Positions 35,031-47,075 of a stretch of DNA of 64,000 nt are shown here, one piece after another (the first letter of the stretch is position 1; each line of letters begins with the position of its first letter). The stretch is from the NCBI RefSeq assembly GCF_032854445.1, contig NC_088302.1:43998645-44062644 (forward strand), read 5' to 3'. The translations under genes and the position numbers were made by a program. Below the pieces are notes generated by a model. It did not search any database. It was not told the DNA's origin and worked only from the letters and a program-made list of their open reading frames with translations. This stretch comes from Liolophura sinensis. Its lineage: Eukaryota > Mollusca > Polyplacophora > Chitonida > Chitonidae.

Positions 35031-35790
35031 TTCGAGGGTATGAAATACGTATAAACAAACCTGGTGCTGATTTCGTGGGTATAAAACACGTGTGCACAAA
35101 GCTGGTGCTGATTTCGTGGGTATGAAACACGTATAAACAAACCTGGTGCTGATTTCGTGGGTATGAAACACGTATAAACAAACCTGGTTCTGATTTCGTG
35201 GGTATGAAACACGTATAAACAAACCTGGTGCTGATTTCGTGGGTATGAAACACGTATAAACAAACCTGGTGCTGATTTCGAGGGTATGAAACACGTACAT
35301 TTATAAACAAACCTGGTGCTGATTTCGAGAGGGTCAACCAGCAACCTGCGGGTGATGGTGGGTTTCCTCCGGGCTCTGTCCGGTCTCCTCCCACCATAAT
35401 GCTGGCCGCTGTAGTATAAGTGAAATATTTTTGAGAACGGCGTAAAACACCAATCAAATAAATAAATAAATAAATTTCTAGGGTATGAATCACGTATAAA
35501 CAAACCTGGTGCTGATTTTGTGGGTATGAAACACGTATAAACAAAGCTGGTGCTGATTTCGAGGAAATGAAACACGTATAAACCAACCTGTTTCTGATTT
35601 CGTGGGTATGAAATACGTATAAACAAACCTGGCGCTGATTTCTTGGGTATGAAGCACGTATAAACAAAGCTGGTGCTGATTTCGTGAGTGTAAAAAGCGT
35701 ATAAACCAACCTGGTTCTGATTGTGAAGATATGAAACACGTACAAACAAAGCTGGCCGATTTTATGGGTATGGAATACGTGTGAGCAAAC
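35031..35790. repeat. 41-bp tandem array (two blocks split by a SINE)
   Basis: Units of 41 bp (ATTTCGTGGGTATGAAACAC then GTATAAACAAACCTGGTGCTG): about 7 copies at 35031-35335 and about 7.5 at 35476-35790. The left block is homogeneous, the right block more diverged. Since 41 is not a multiple of 3, all three minus-strand frames stay open and produce long repetitive frames (34898-35796) that are not genes. Confidence 0.93.
35336..35475 (+). mobile_element. SINE family 1, 5'-truncated, within the 41-bp array
   Basis: Begins near GGGTCAACCAGCAACCTGCG and ends in an (AAAT)n tail that leads directly into TTTCTAGGGTATGAA of the array, exactly as the SINE tail at 35030 does. Confidence 0.9.
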
Positions 35791-36146
35791 ACTCAAAAAT
35801 TAATCTTTTGAATTTAACAAAAAGTCTAGTAGAATGTATTCTGTTATTGCAGCAGATTATTCTGTTGAATATGACACATATATTCTATTAATTCCACATA
35901 ACGATTCTATTAGACTAGCATGATATTATGTTAACTGCTGCTGATGTTCGTGGATTTCCTCAGGGCTCTGTCCGGTTTCCTCCCACCGTAATGCTGGTTG
36001 CCGTCGTATAAGTGAAATATTCTTAAAGTAAATAAATAAATTATGTTAACTGTGAATGAATATTGTGTTATAACAACAGAATACATTCTAGCATCACCCA
36101 AACAACAGAATTTCTGTTAAATTTAACAATTTTTTTGAATTTGGTG
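35789..36146. mobile_element. MITE family P1, second copy, interrupted by a SINE
   Basis: The reverse complement of 12038-12293, collinear across the whole length. Its outer ends lie inside one 41-bp array unit: AGCAAAC on the left continues as TTGGTGCTGATTTTGAGGGT after 36140. It therefore inserted into the array. Confidence 0.82.
35938..36039 (+). mobile_element. 5'-truncated SINE family 1 inserted in the MITE
   Basis: About 100 bp (CTCAGGGCTCTGTCCGG through the conserved end and an AAAT tail), with an exact 13-bp target duplication ATTATGTTAACTG at 35925-35937 and 36040-36052. Confidence 0.93.
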
Positions 36147-38724
36147 CTGATTTTGAGGGTGTCGATTAGTGTCATTTGTTTTATTTGTAGTGTTTACTTT
36201 CTTAGTGAGTTGCTAAGTGTAAACGTCTGCGTGCCTATGCTAATTTGTTTTGGATATAGGAAGTACTAAATAATTAGCTGTTAAATACACTGTTACTGTG
36301 TACAGCGTGGAGATGAATGTAAATGTTTCATCTTTGATAACATATCGATATGAGGCAAACGGAGATGTATGAGAAATATTTTGCAAAAAAAACCTAAAAA
36401 AAAATAATTTTCATTCATTTTACTGGTAGTTAATTTTCAACTCTGAGTTGTACCAATGAATGAACCATGGCAGGTGATAAGTTTTTAAATATATGGAGTG
36501 CTGTGGGGTTTTATCAGTAAAACTTTACAAAGCACGAACAGAGGAAGTCACATACTGATTAGTATACAGTGTTATTGTTGCGGCGAGTTACATAAACTGT
36601 GAAAGGCTATCTTGCACATAATTGAAGAAAATCCACAACAGGAGTATAGCGAAAATTCCGGGTATAAAAAAACATGGCATAAAAGCTAACACTTTCAGGA
36701 ACAGAATCCTACTAAGTGGATGTTTTGTTTTAATGACCCTGTCTATTGACCGAGGCTCGCATTGAGTAAGCGAGCCCCTTAACATGAGTAATAAAACCAG
36801 CGTAATCCAATAAATCCTCGTCAAATGGTCGGAGCCAGTGCCCAGGTGTTCGATACTTAACCCACAGCAATCCCCGGAATATTGATTGAAACTGCTTTAT
36901 GTGTTACCCCTCAGGCCTTTAGTTGTAATCTGAGCGGCTAACTGTGGAGACGGTATGAATTGCTGAAGATTTCCAGCAGTAGCGCCACCTGGTGTGTAAA
37001 TCTGATCGTAGCAATTTAGTATGATCGCGGGTAATACCCATATTTTGTTAAATGATGAAACACACGTATAGCCCTTGATGCCTGTATAAATACAATTATT
37101 ATGCGCTGGCGGGAAGAGAGCCTTAAATAAAAATATTAATTCGGCTATTCCGTCTTAGTTTCTACTGGTTGCAGACATGTTGTATCATAAAATATTGTCT
37201 TGTATAAGTGTAAAATCTACCCAAATGAACCCCATGAGATTGAGATTGTGTCCACAATTCCCTAATGAAAATGATAACTATAGTACTTTGGGGGGTATAT
37301 TCTAACAACTAAGAGCCATACAAAAACCAAAACTTTATTCAGGTTTAAGCTTTCCTAAGATTAAAAAGTTATATGACTTAATGAAATAATGAAAAAATAA
37401 AAGTTCGTTTATGATATTATACTATGTAATATCGCAATCTCATTGACATATCACTTGATATAAACATTAAAATTTTATACTGTTAAAATTTTAAAAGTTA
37501 TTTCCACTGTAATTAAAATACAGTAAACTGTTTCTCTTCGACAGCCGTGGTCGCAAAAACAACATAGCACCCGTAGACTCTTCTTTTAAGTGTAAAATGG
37601 GTGCGGCTGTCAAATATTGTGATATTGATGGCCTAATAAGAATAGATTGCTGTCTCATCGCGTTCTGCTCACTGACTATTCAGAAATGGCTCATGACCAA
37701 TACTGGAACATTCTATAAATCCCTGACTGCAAAGCTGTGCTAAACTTGGCCGCAGGCCCATTGAATATGTGCGAATCTATAAAGAGGATTGAAATCAGCA
37801 ATCGAGCTTCTTATACAGAAAGTAGGATTGTAGGATTTTACCGTTAACATTTAATGCTTGTCTAATTAGCCAAACTGTGGTCGTATGGTGGTATAATGGG
37901 GACAATGAATAATTCAGTTTGCGGACAAAACTAGGAATTATGGGATATTTTGGCTTTGCGATCCACTATTCATTCAACGGAGCAAATGTTGACAACAGTG
38001 GGCCTTTACTAAATGCACGTACAACGATGATATTGATTTCCTGTTCATTTGGAATGGGCGAAGTGAGTGTGCTTTTAGCACAGTAATTAGCTTTCTGAGT
38101 TAGCCATTATTAGAATGTGTCTATGAATTGTCTGAAAATAAGTATAGTGCAGCTCACACAAATAACAACATTACTGGCTTTTTAGTAATTCATCCCGATA
38201 GTTGGTAAACATCGTAAAATCAAAGGCTAAAATAAATACCTGCGATCCATTTATGATTGGACAAGTCGAACCCCCTCGAGCTTCAATCCGGAACCCCTTA
38301 ACGATTTGTTCGGATTATCGGATAGTCCATATTTCCCCGGCGTCCAATGGAAGTCGAGCGAGCAACATGTGGATGTGTCTGATAAAGGCGAGTCGTTTCC
38401 ACGCAGTAGTCTTTTTCCTATCTTCTTTCGAGCACGGATTGAACTTGTGAAGAATCAGCCCACCCTGTCAGCCAGCCAATTCTCTAGAGCAGAATTGAAT
38501 TCGGCAATTTATCAGACTTATCAGCCTGGCTCCAGTTGGTAACAAAGCCGTACATGAAAGAAATATTTACGCACGTAAATATACCCAAAGGCTGCACTTG
38601 GCTAACAAATACCGTAACAAATTTGCGAATAACACAGCGGAGTCACTTAGTTTCGACACAGACTGGAGCTATAATTTTTGTCTATTGGTCATTGGTAGTT
38701 CAACAGCATGATCACACGAAACGG
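36147..38724. other. Unassigned sequence, 2.6 kb
   Basis: AT-rich with scattered A runs (36385-36410). No open frame has family features. No repeat was recognised. Confidence 0.4.
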
Positions 38725-39045
38725 AACCGCTTCGATGGCCTGATGGTTAGAGCGTCCGCCTTGAATTTGGGTGACCTGGGATCAAACCCGGGTCGGGTCA
38801 CACCAAAGACTTTAAAAATGGTAGTTACTGCTTCTTTCCTTCGTGTTCAGCACTGTGAGGTTAGAGGTTGGCCTGGTGTCAGTATAATGTAACTTGGTGG
38901 GGTGTCATATGTGGTGTCTTCAGCATGTCTTCATGCAACACTTTGGCGGCATAGACTCGCCCGGCCACAACAAGGCACAGAATATGTACACACACCTAAT
39001 AATTCCTCGTCATATGACCAGTAAACCCCAGTCAACCAGCCGTAT
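38725..39045 (+). mobile_element. SINE family 2-related copy, plus strand
   Basis: tRNA-like head with A box TGGCCTGATGGTTAGAGCG and B box GGGATCAAACCC, then AAAGACTTTAAAAATGGTAG, and an end with CGTCATATGACC and AAACCCCAG that matches the family 2 tail read in this orientation. The body between is diverged. Confidence 0.75.
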
Positions 39046-39329
39046 ACATACATATGAAAGTATTATCAACTGTACAACTAAACAGGTACTGACTTATGCA
39101 TTCAGAGTAAAACCAGAGCAGCCACGAAGGTGAGATAGTTGGCAAATGGTCACACGTAACGGGTGACATTCGGCGTCTTGTCAACTTACCTTATTCCAAA
39201 CGTTCAAAGTAGAATTATTTTTCTTCAAATATATTCAGTGATGTTAACTGCAATGTATTAGACGTCCATGCACCGTACTGAATGCAAAACGCCTGCAGAG
39301 GCCTGGAAATTTGAATAAAAATATGTATT

Positions 39330-39470
39330 TCATTTGTGAAAAGGCGGTGGTTTTCTTCTTGCCCTGGTCGGTTTCCTCCATCCATACATCTGACAGCCGT
39401 TGCATGCATGTTAAATAATCCTGAATATGGATTTAAACCAAAATCAAATATATAAGAAATAAATAGTTAT
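39330..39470 (+). repeat. Diverged SINE 3' end
   Basis: GGCGGTGGTTTTCTTCTTGCC, CGGTTTCCTCCATCC, AATCCTGAATATGG and an AAATCAAATATATAA end echo the 3' part of family 1 or a relative. Confidence 0.5.
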
Positions 39471-40694
39471 GAACTGTGCTGTACTACTATCCTGGTTTAA
39501 ATAGACGTATCTAAGGCTGAGAAAACTCATCTATGCCCCTTGTCAAGTACCCAAATGTCCTCAGTTTTACTACTTCTCGTTCTTGCCAGCAAGATCTGAA
39601 ACGGAAAACCCCTGCGCAAAAGGGCAACAGGGCAACTATACATTAATAACTCATTTTCATCCATACACCATGCCAGTGAGTATTCCAATTTTGGCTTGAA
39701 AGGTTTATTATTTCATCAGGTATCGGATTTCCCTATCACTCGTCATTGCGAGACTATATATTTACTTTTCACTGACTGAGATATAATTTGTGGAAACAAA
39801 CTAATTCGAACTGAATTACGGATTTTCTGATGTCATCCTGCATGGTGTTACTTATAAGCGTTAATAAGCTTTCAGGCTAAGCCAAGAAAAACTAGCCTGA
39901 TATGAAGGTGTATTATGAACACCTCAAAGAAATTCAAATTGGTTCATATCCGTGGTAACAGTTGATGACTCAGGTGAGCTAGTTACCTGGTTAGCGCATA
40001 CCTGTAACTGTCACCGATAAACTGCCTTTGTATTTGCTGATGACAGAAGACAGTCTGATAACCTGGGCAACATTCAATGACAAATGAGAACAATATCGGC
40101 TGTCTTAAAATGATAAATAGCTTCGATCATTCAGCAGTTGTTGACACTTATCTGTCATTAGTCAGATGAAATATCATTTAGCGGCTACAGGTGAGACGTC
40201 TAACGCCTCCATCAGGTGGTAGGGTGGCCTGGGCTGTAGGCAGGAAAGCAGAAAGTGTCAACCTCTCATTTGGTTCGACGAGCTTGGAAAACTGATAATC
40301 AAATATAAAACATGACATCAACATTTTCCCAGAAGGACAGCGTTGCCATTCTCATGTTCTTTTGATGATCCCTTCTGCCTACTTCAAGTTTGTTACTTCT
40401 TATCCCAAGTCATATAAACTGATGTTCTGTATTTTCATATCTTGGTGAAAAATGAATGTTTCATAACGTTAATTAGATAAATCTGCTTGCCTGTGTGTCC
40501 ACATTTGGCACAAGTACGGTGCATGTCAGACGGGCATAAGGGAGCTCAGAAGGGGGCATGTGTATGAATGCGATTTCTTTCCAGCACCCAGCTTAATGGA
40601 TTTTTAAAACACATAAGCAGAGTTTTCTGGTATTTGAGTACAAATTTTTCTTCATAACATATTTAAATAGATGACTTACTTTTCCACTTTACAG
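39471..40694. other. Unassigned sequence
   Basis: No gene or repeat was recognised. Confidence 0.4.
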
Positions 40695-41014
40695 TCTAAC
40701 AGGAGGACTTGGCGATAGCATATGCAGGCGTTTAACACCTGTCCAACCTCACTGTGAAAACTTTGCACTGACTTTAACAGACGTCTGCAGATCGAGTGTT
40801 ATCACTGGGAATATGAGCGACAGCCTGACGATTTGAAGCTAACCACAGGAAAGTTAGCAAGACTTGAAGAGTTAGGTACACAGGACTAGAGGGGCGTTTT
40901 CGGTTAGTGATATGGTAAAATGACAAAGAATGCTCAAGAAAGTGAATGCTGTAATATCGATCTGTCATAACGGATCTAGACTGGTCTGAACTGAATGTCT
41001 GATTTCGCATTGGG

Positions 41015-41105
41015 ATTTATTTATTAATTCGATTCGTGTTTTAGGCCGCACTGAAGAATATTTCACTTATACGACGGCGGCTAGCATTATGGTGGGAGAT
41101 CATTC
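41015..41105 (-). mobile_element. SINE family 1 fragment, private to copy 1
   Basis: Minus-strand 3' half: TTTATTTATTAATTCG tail, GAATATTTCACTTATACGAC and CATTATGGTGGGA. Absent at the matching point of copy 2 (about 44935). Confidence 0.82.
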
Positions 41106-41152
41106 CACGTACGGCCGGACAGTCGTGTTTTTGAGTCAGAAAGAAAAACGCG

Positions 41153-41405
41153 TTGGCTGGTTGGTTAGTTGTTTCGATGGTTAGTTGGTTGGTTGGTTGG
41201 TTGGTTAGCTAGTTGGTTGATTGGTTGGTTGCTTAGCTGGCTGGTTAGTTGGCTGGTTGGTTGTTTAATTGGTTAGTTGGTTGGTTGGTTGGTTAGTTAG
41301 TTGGTTAGTTGGTTAGTTTGTTGGTAGGTTAGTTGGTTGGTTGGTTGGTTGGTTAGTTGGTTAGTTGGTTGGTTAGGTGATTGATTGCTTGGTTAGTTGG
41401 ATTGT
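41153..41405. repeat. (TTGG/TTAG)n tetranucleotide tract
   Basis: About 250 bp of imperfect GGTTGGTTAGTT-type repeats. Copy 2 has only a short seed (GCTTGGTTGGAATGTTGG, about 44982), so the tract expanded in copy 1. Confidence 0.93.
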
Positions 41406-43515
41406 TGGTAAAAAGGTCTAAGATCTTGATTATTTTCCTATGAAAATAAGAGGATAATAACAAAAACAGCTATTTACGGGGACGCATTATGTAATTATTT
41501 ATTAATACTCAAGAGTATGTTAATTATACGATGGCGGTCGGTTTCATGCGCGGAAGGAACCCCATTGCCAAGAGCGTGCATTATTGTTCTTCGACTAAAT
41601 CTTAGTTAATCAGTAAAACTCTTGTAATTTATCACTCACATAAGTCAATGACGTCACGATCCAGCGTCATATTGGTGGAGACAAGGCAACATTCTGTCAT
41701 TATATACAGCTGTTGATTGATTCATCAGAACTCCGTCATAAAATTGGGCGAAAATATGGCGCGCGTTTTCTCTGCAAAACCTTTGATTCTCCCACCAACA
41801 CCCATGACTTGACAAATGTGTACCAGAGAACACAAATTATTTTCTCCAGGCAGCTGGAAGATTCTTTAATAGCGACACCGATCCAGAGCTGAATTTAAAG
41901 TAACGAGATATCGTGCACAGACCATCGCTGGCATAAACCTGCTGAGTTAATACCGATAGGATTGCGCACAGTCGCCATTGTCAGTCCAAAATGGTGTTCA
42001 GAATTATGGTTTCGTGAATAAATGTCAGCCAGACAGAAACATGGAGCCACTTTTCTGATACAAACCGAAATGTATCCTTGAACGTTTCCTCTTATACTGA
42101 CAGCTATTAGCTGTTTGTGCCATAAAAATTAACATTGCAATTGATTAAATAGAAAAAACTTAACAAGATTCTGCTTGCAGTAATAAAGGATTTTACTCAT
42201 TGAATTCCCAGGAGAAATTTAAATACATCTTCGCGATAGATTAGACAAATAAATAAGCAAGCAGCACGGTAAGTTGGAGCAAAGGTTATAATAGCTATTC
42301 GTCCAAGTCTAAAAACCATGGACAGTTTTTTGCATTCGAACACCAAATTGATAATGAGTTGAACGTTGGTATTTAAAATCATGAAAATTGATCAACAAAT
42401 AACAATCGATCTCGGAAAATGTGGGGCATACGACATTCGAGTAAGATGAGGTTATTGTCTCTTTATCTGTAGCCAAGGGTTCTCATTGATTGATTAGCTC
42501 TTATACTGGATTTTATAACCACACCCAGCTAAGCCTTGTATACTGATCGTGATTTTACTGTTGAGCAGATTTACTGTTGATGTGTCGACGTACAGAGGAC
42601 TCCTCATTTATGATACTTTAGATAACAAAGCATAAGACGGTTTTGTAGCCATTTATGCAGGAGTTTTGTAGCCAAATTTCCTTCGAGTTAGTTCAAGACC
42701 TAGCCAAATTCCAAATCTCTGTGTTGGAAACTTGATTAAAATTATTACTTTATAAACATTCATGTTAAATGTGACTAAGGTTAATCATCGGATGTATTAT
42801 CATTTCACTAAATAAAAGGTGGAGAAAACATAAAAATGACATAAAGCTCAGATGAAAGGGGGCAAAAAGTTAGTTGTAAATGTGGTCTTCAATATTTCTT
42901 CGATATATTGAAATAATAAATTATAAACATTATATATTGAAGACCCTATTCGCAAATAAAATTTCATGCAATCTTATCTGATTTTGTCAACATTTTTATG
43001 TTTTCATCTCATTTAGGCTCGGCATACAACAGAGCCTAAGATGTGATTCAGTTGGTCCCAGTCCATGATGTCCATACGACTTTAAGACCCTCATCCACAT
43101 AACAACTATGGTGTACAAATCAACATACATGCTCTCTTAGGACCCAGTCGAGATGGGTCTTAGGCTAAACACATGTGAAAACAAATGTGAAATTACAACT
43201 ACATTTATTATTACTTAGCAGATATAAAGAGAGTATAGACAGTGATAGTAGCTTTAATCTACACGGGATTCTGTGGTTTTATTTAAAAAAAAAAAAACAT
43301 TTACATTTACTCAGATTAGCTGAGTACAAAGAAAGTGTCGACACCGTGCAATTATGCTGCGGCGTGTATTACTGCCGTTGACGAGTGTTGTCTGTTAACG
43401 ACTTTCGCGAAGGGATGTTTGCCTGCATGGCGGGAGAGGCTGTCAATGTCAGGTTTTTTGCTGAGGCTACGATATTAGAGGACAACCTCTAATCAAGCCA
43501 GGAATCCATGGAACT

Positions 43516-44515
43516 TTGTATGATATATATTTAATTTTATCTTGAAGAAACAAAGGAATGTTTTACAAAATTATAAAGACAGATGTGTTAACCTGTTAAT
43601 TAGACAGGGAAATAAATAGTCTCTCCATAGATACTTGCTTTGTCACAGACACAGCAGGGGTTTGACTTGTCTCGCCGTGTGCAATCAGTTTCACCACTTC
43701 AGGTGTTTTTTGTTTTCACCTTTCATTGGTCCTCCTAACAGATGGCCATGTTAAAGCAAACGCAAACTGTCACGTAACATTGTCACTAAATGTTTTATTG
43801 CATTGTTCTTTAAACAATTTTGTTCAAAGATAGATGCATCCCATTTTAGCTCAAAAACAGGTTTTGAAGGCGAAGAAAACACTTACATGAAGTATATGTC
43901 AGAAGAAAGACATGTACGTATAACATCTAAGAAATTAGTTTGCATTAGTTTTTTTTATTCAACCGAGTGAAACATATCTGAAATACTGAATTCTACGATG
44001 GCCTTTCCTTACCATATCGTGACCACATCAGGTTTTTGCCACGACATCGGATTGGCTAATCTTGACGTCTGTAAATACTTTCACCACTTCAGGTGCTTTC
44101 CTCTTTTCTTGGTCCTAAAGCTGGCCAAGTTTAAGTGAGCACAGTGTGTCAGGTAATGTTTTCGTCAAAGGTGTTATTTTAGAGTAATTCTAGATCAATG
44201 ACGCGTAATAAATTGCAATCAAAATAAATGTATTTTTACCTAATATTGTGAGCAGTGACTTCATGTCAGAATCTTGCGTCTTAACCCACCCAGGCAGAAA
44301 CATCACGGCTTATGGAACTATTTCAAGCAATAAAATACCGAATGTGACGTCACTGATACCTACTGGGCCCCAACAGGCCACAGTAGAATCTGATGTTTTA
44401 ATAGTATTTTACTCTGTGAAAATTCTAATGATAATCATCTCAGTTTTCCTCGATATTGTTGAAAGGTCTTTTGTTTGACATATATTTCATTATAGAGTTT
44501 TCTTTGCCCTGAAAA
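43516..44515. other. Unassigned sequence with a local direct repeat
   Basis: TTTCACCACTTCAGGTG occurs near 43689 and 44079, with diverged similarity continuing for about 100 bp after each (GGTCCTCCTAACAGATGGCC versus GGTCCTAAAGCTGGCC). No gene was recognised. Confidence 0.5.
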
Positions 44516-44572
44516 GTATTATTGAAATATTCTTGAGAACGACGTAAAAGACGAACTAAAATAACCAAATAC
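44516..44572 (+). mobile_element. SINE family 1 tail fragment
   Basis: ATTGAAATATTCTTGAGAAC followed by GACGTAAAAGACGAACTAAA. Confidence 0.65.
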
Positions 44573-44584
44573 TCATTGTTTAAG

Positions 44585-47075
44585 CTGACATTCTAACATA
44601 AGGAGTTGGAGATAACACATTTAACACCTGCTCATCCTCCTTATTTTGACACTGACTTTTTCACACCTGTGAAGATTGAGTGTTATCAAACCTGGGAGTA
44701 TGACAGGTAACGTGACGATTTGAAGGTAACCACAGGAAAGTTAGCAAGGCTTGAAGAGTTAGGTACACAGGACTAGAGTGACGTTTTCGGTTCGTGATAC
44801 GGATAAATGACAAAGGCACTGATAGACTGTTTGTTGGCGTGCGTCTACACACCGAATGAAGCCTGTAATATATATCAAGGTATATAAGATAACAAAGCTA
44901 GAGTGCTTGTATGAGAATGTCTGATTTTCTATTATCGAATCCAAACCAAAGGACTTGTTCGATGGTTATAGTCGGTTTAGCTGCTTGGTTGGAATGTTGG
45001 TTAAATGGTGATCTAAATATATACTAAAGTGTAATTAAAATTTATTGGTTGGCTACAAGAAAAAAGTGAGAAAACCAAGAACCATGTACCAGACATTCAA
45101 TAAATCACATCATTTGTTCATTTGGATGTATTGTTTATTTATTTCTTATTCATTTTATTAATTATCATTTTTTTTTAATTTTTGTTTGTTTTTGTTTTTT
45201 TAGGAATGTTTCAGTTCTACGATGGTGGTCATTTTTCTACTATTCTTTATCAAGCTTACAATTAAATTAAAAACCACTCCTTATTATCACATGTAATTAC
45301 ATATGTAATGTTTTAATGAATAACTCTCATCGATTAATGATTTCACAAGTCATCAATCAGACGATATTTTTACAACTGTTGATTGATTAACCAAAACTCT
45401 GTCATAAAACTGGACGAAAATATGGCTCGCGTTTTCTCTGCAAAACCTTTCATTCTCTCACTAACACCCATGATTTGACAGGTGTGTTCCAGTGAAGACA
45501 AATGTTCTTTGGGCAACCAGAAAATCCTTTCATAGCTACACCAGATCAGAGCTGGATTTAATGTGACGAGGCATCGTGCACAGACCGTCGCTGGAATAAA
45601 CCTACTGAGCTAATGCTGATCACATTTCGCGCAGTCGCCATCGTCTGTCCAGAATGGCGCTCAGAATTATGGTTTCCTGGACAAACCTCAGCTTCACAGA
45701 AACATGGAGCCATTTTTCTGATAAAAGCCGAAATGTATCCATCAACATTTCATCTGATACCGACAGAAATTAACCGAAGCTGTTTGTGCGAGAAAAAGTA
45801 ACACTGGAATTGATTACTTAGAAAACAAGTGAACAAACTTCTGCCTGCTGTAATAAGGGATTTTACACATTGAAATACCAGAATATAGTACATGTGAGAA
45901 ATAAATCCCACTATTAGAACATTTTAACAACTATTCAGATCTAATTATGCAGATTACGTTATGGAAAGCACAGAACATCAACCAGATGTCCCTACATGCA
46001 ATGCTATAAGTTACTTAAAATTTAACCAGAGGAACAATCCAGACAAATAAACATTTGAAAAAGTTGAAAATTTCTGCGAATCAAAATTTATTACGTGTAG
46101 GAGCCTCAGCCTGGAAACGTGGACGATCTTTGCATGCATGTGAATACCAAATTTCTAATGAGATAAACTTCTGTATTTAAGATTATGTAAATCAATCAAC
46201 CAATGACAAACGATTCAGGGGAAATGAAGGACGTGCCAGATCTCTAGTGAAACAAGCTTATTGTCTCTTTATCTGGCAAAAGGTTTTCCTCATTGATTGG
46301 TTACCTGATATTGGATTTTATAACTACACCCAGGTAGGGATTGTTTACAGTTCGTGACAGAATCTGTAGTTGATGCGATCGCATACGAAGGGCCGACCTT
46401 TTCCTCGTGCCCACGCAAACCTTGACGCAATGATACTTTGGACGGTATGTTTATTTATTTGTTTGATTGGTGTTTAAGCCGTAGTCTGGAATATTTCACT
46501 TACACGACGGCGGCCAGCATTATGGTGGAAGGGAACTTGGACAGTATAATATGTAACAATAACACTCTTCTAACAATCAATGTGGGCAGTTTTGTGACCA
46601 CAGTGTAGAGTACTATACACAAACCTTGCAAGCTTGCAAGCTTCATCCGAATTATTACTTTTTGGACATTCCGGTTGAAAGCGACAAAGAATGGTCACTA
46701 CATTATTATGAATTTATTATATCAGCCGTTTGATCCACTTTGGAACTTTAAAGTCCATAAAAGCAACAAACTAATTATGATTTTGCATATAAGAGTATAT
46801 AAGCTGTGATTTGCAGAAGTGATTTGCACTCTGTCGACTTTACACAATAGTGGTACTTTTTTAGCCAAAAAAAAACATCGGTAATTCCTGAGTACAAAGA
46901 ACCGACGACACCGTGCAGTTTTGCAACGGCGTGTTTTAGAGGCGTTCACCAGAGTGGTCTGGTAACGAATTTCGCGGAGCCGTAAGTCTCAATGGCTGGA
47001 GAAGCCGTCAATGTCAGGATCTTTGCTGGGGCCATGGTGTTAGAGGACAGCCTGTAATCAAGTCAGGAATCGATG
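44585..47075. repeat. Diverged non-coding duplication, copy 2
   Basis: Partner of 40695-43515, and slightly shorter because the TTGG tract is not expanded. The private insert is the SINE at 46448. Short frames on the minus strand near 44661-44944 and 40774-41010 share a patch (SSPVYLTLQ.LLTFLWL), but frames diverge on both sides, so coding is not supported. Confidence 0.82.
46448..46535 (-). mobile_element. SINE family 1 fragment, private to copy 2
   Basis: TTTATTTATTTGTTTGATTG through CATTATGGTGGAAGGG. It is flanked by TTGGACGGTAT and TTGGACAGTAT (one mismatch), a likely target duplication. Copy 1 has the empty site (TGATACTTTAGATAACA, about 42609). Confidence 0.85.

Larger units (their letters stand above)
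40695..43515. repeat. Diverged non-coding duplication, copy 1
   Basis: Collinear with 44585-47075. Anchors: GAAGAGTTAGGTACACAGGA (40867 / 44752), GCGTTTTCTCTGCAAAACCT (41763 / 45428), ATCGTGCACAGACC (41910 / 45571), and GTCAATGTCAGG (43442 / 47008). Inserts private to this copy are the SINE at 41015 and the expanded TTGG tract at 41153. No coding frame is preserved between the copies over any length. Confidence 0.82.

Noticed and set aside
34898-35796. Two overlapping minus-strand frames of about 290 residues
   Set aside because: They are readings of the 41-bp array in different frames, crossing SINE sequence.
40774-41010. Small minus-strand frame sharing a peptide patch with 44661-44852
   Set aside because: The similarity reflects the DNA duplication; frames differ outside the patch and starts are not shared.
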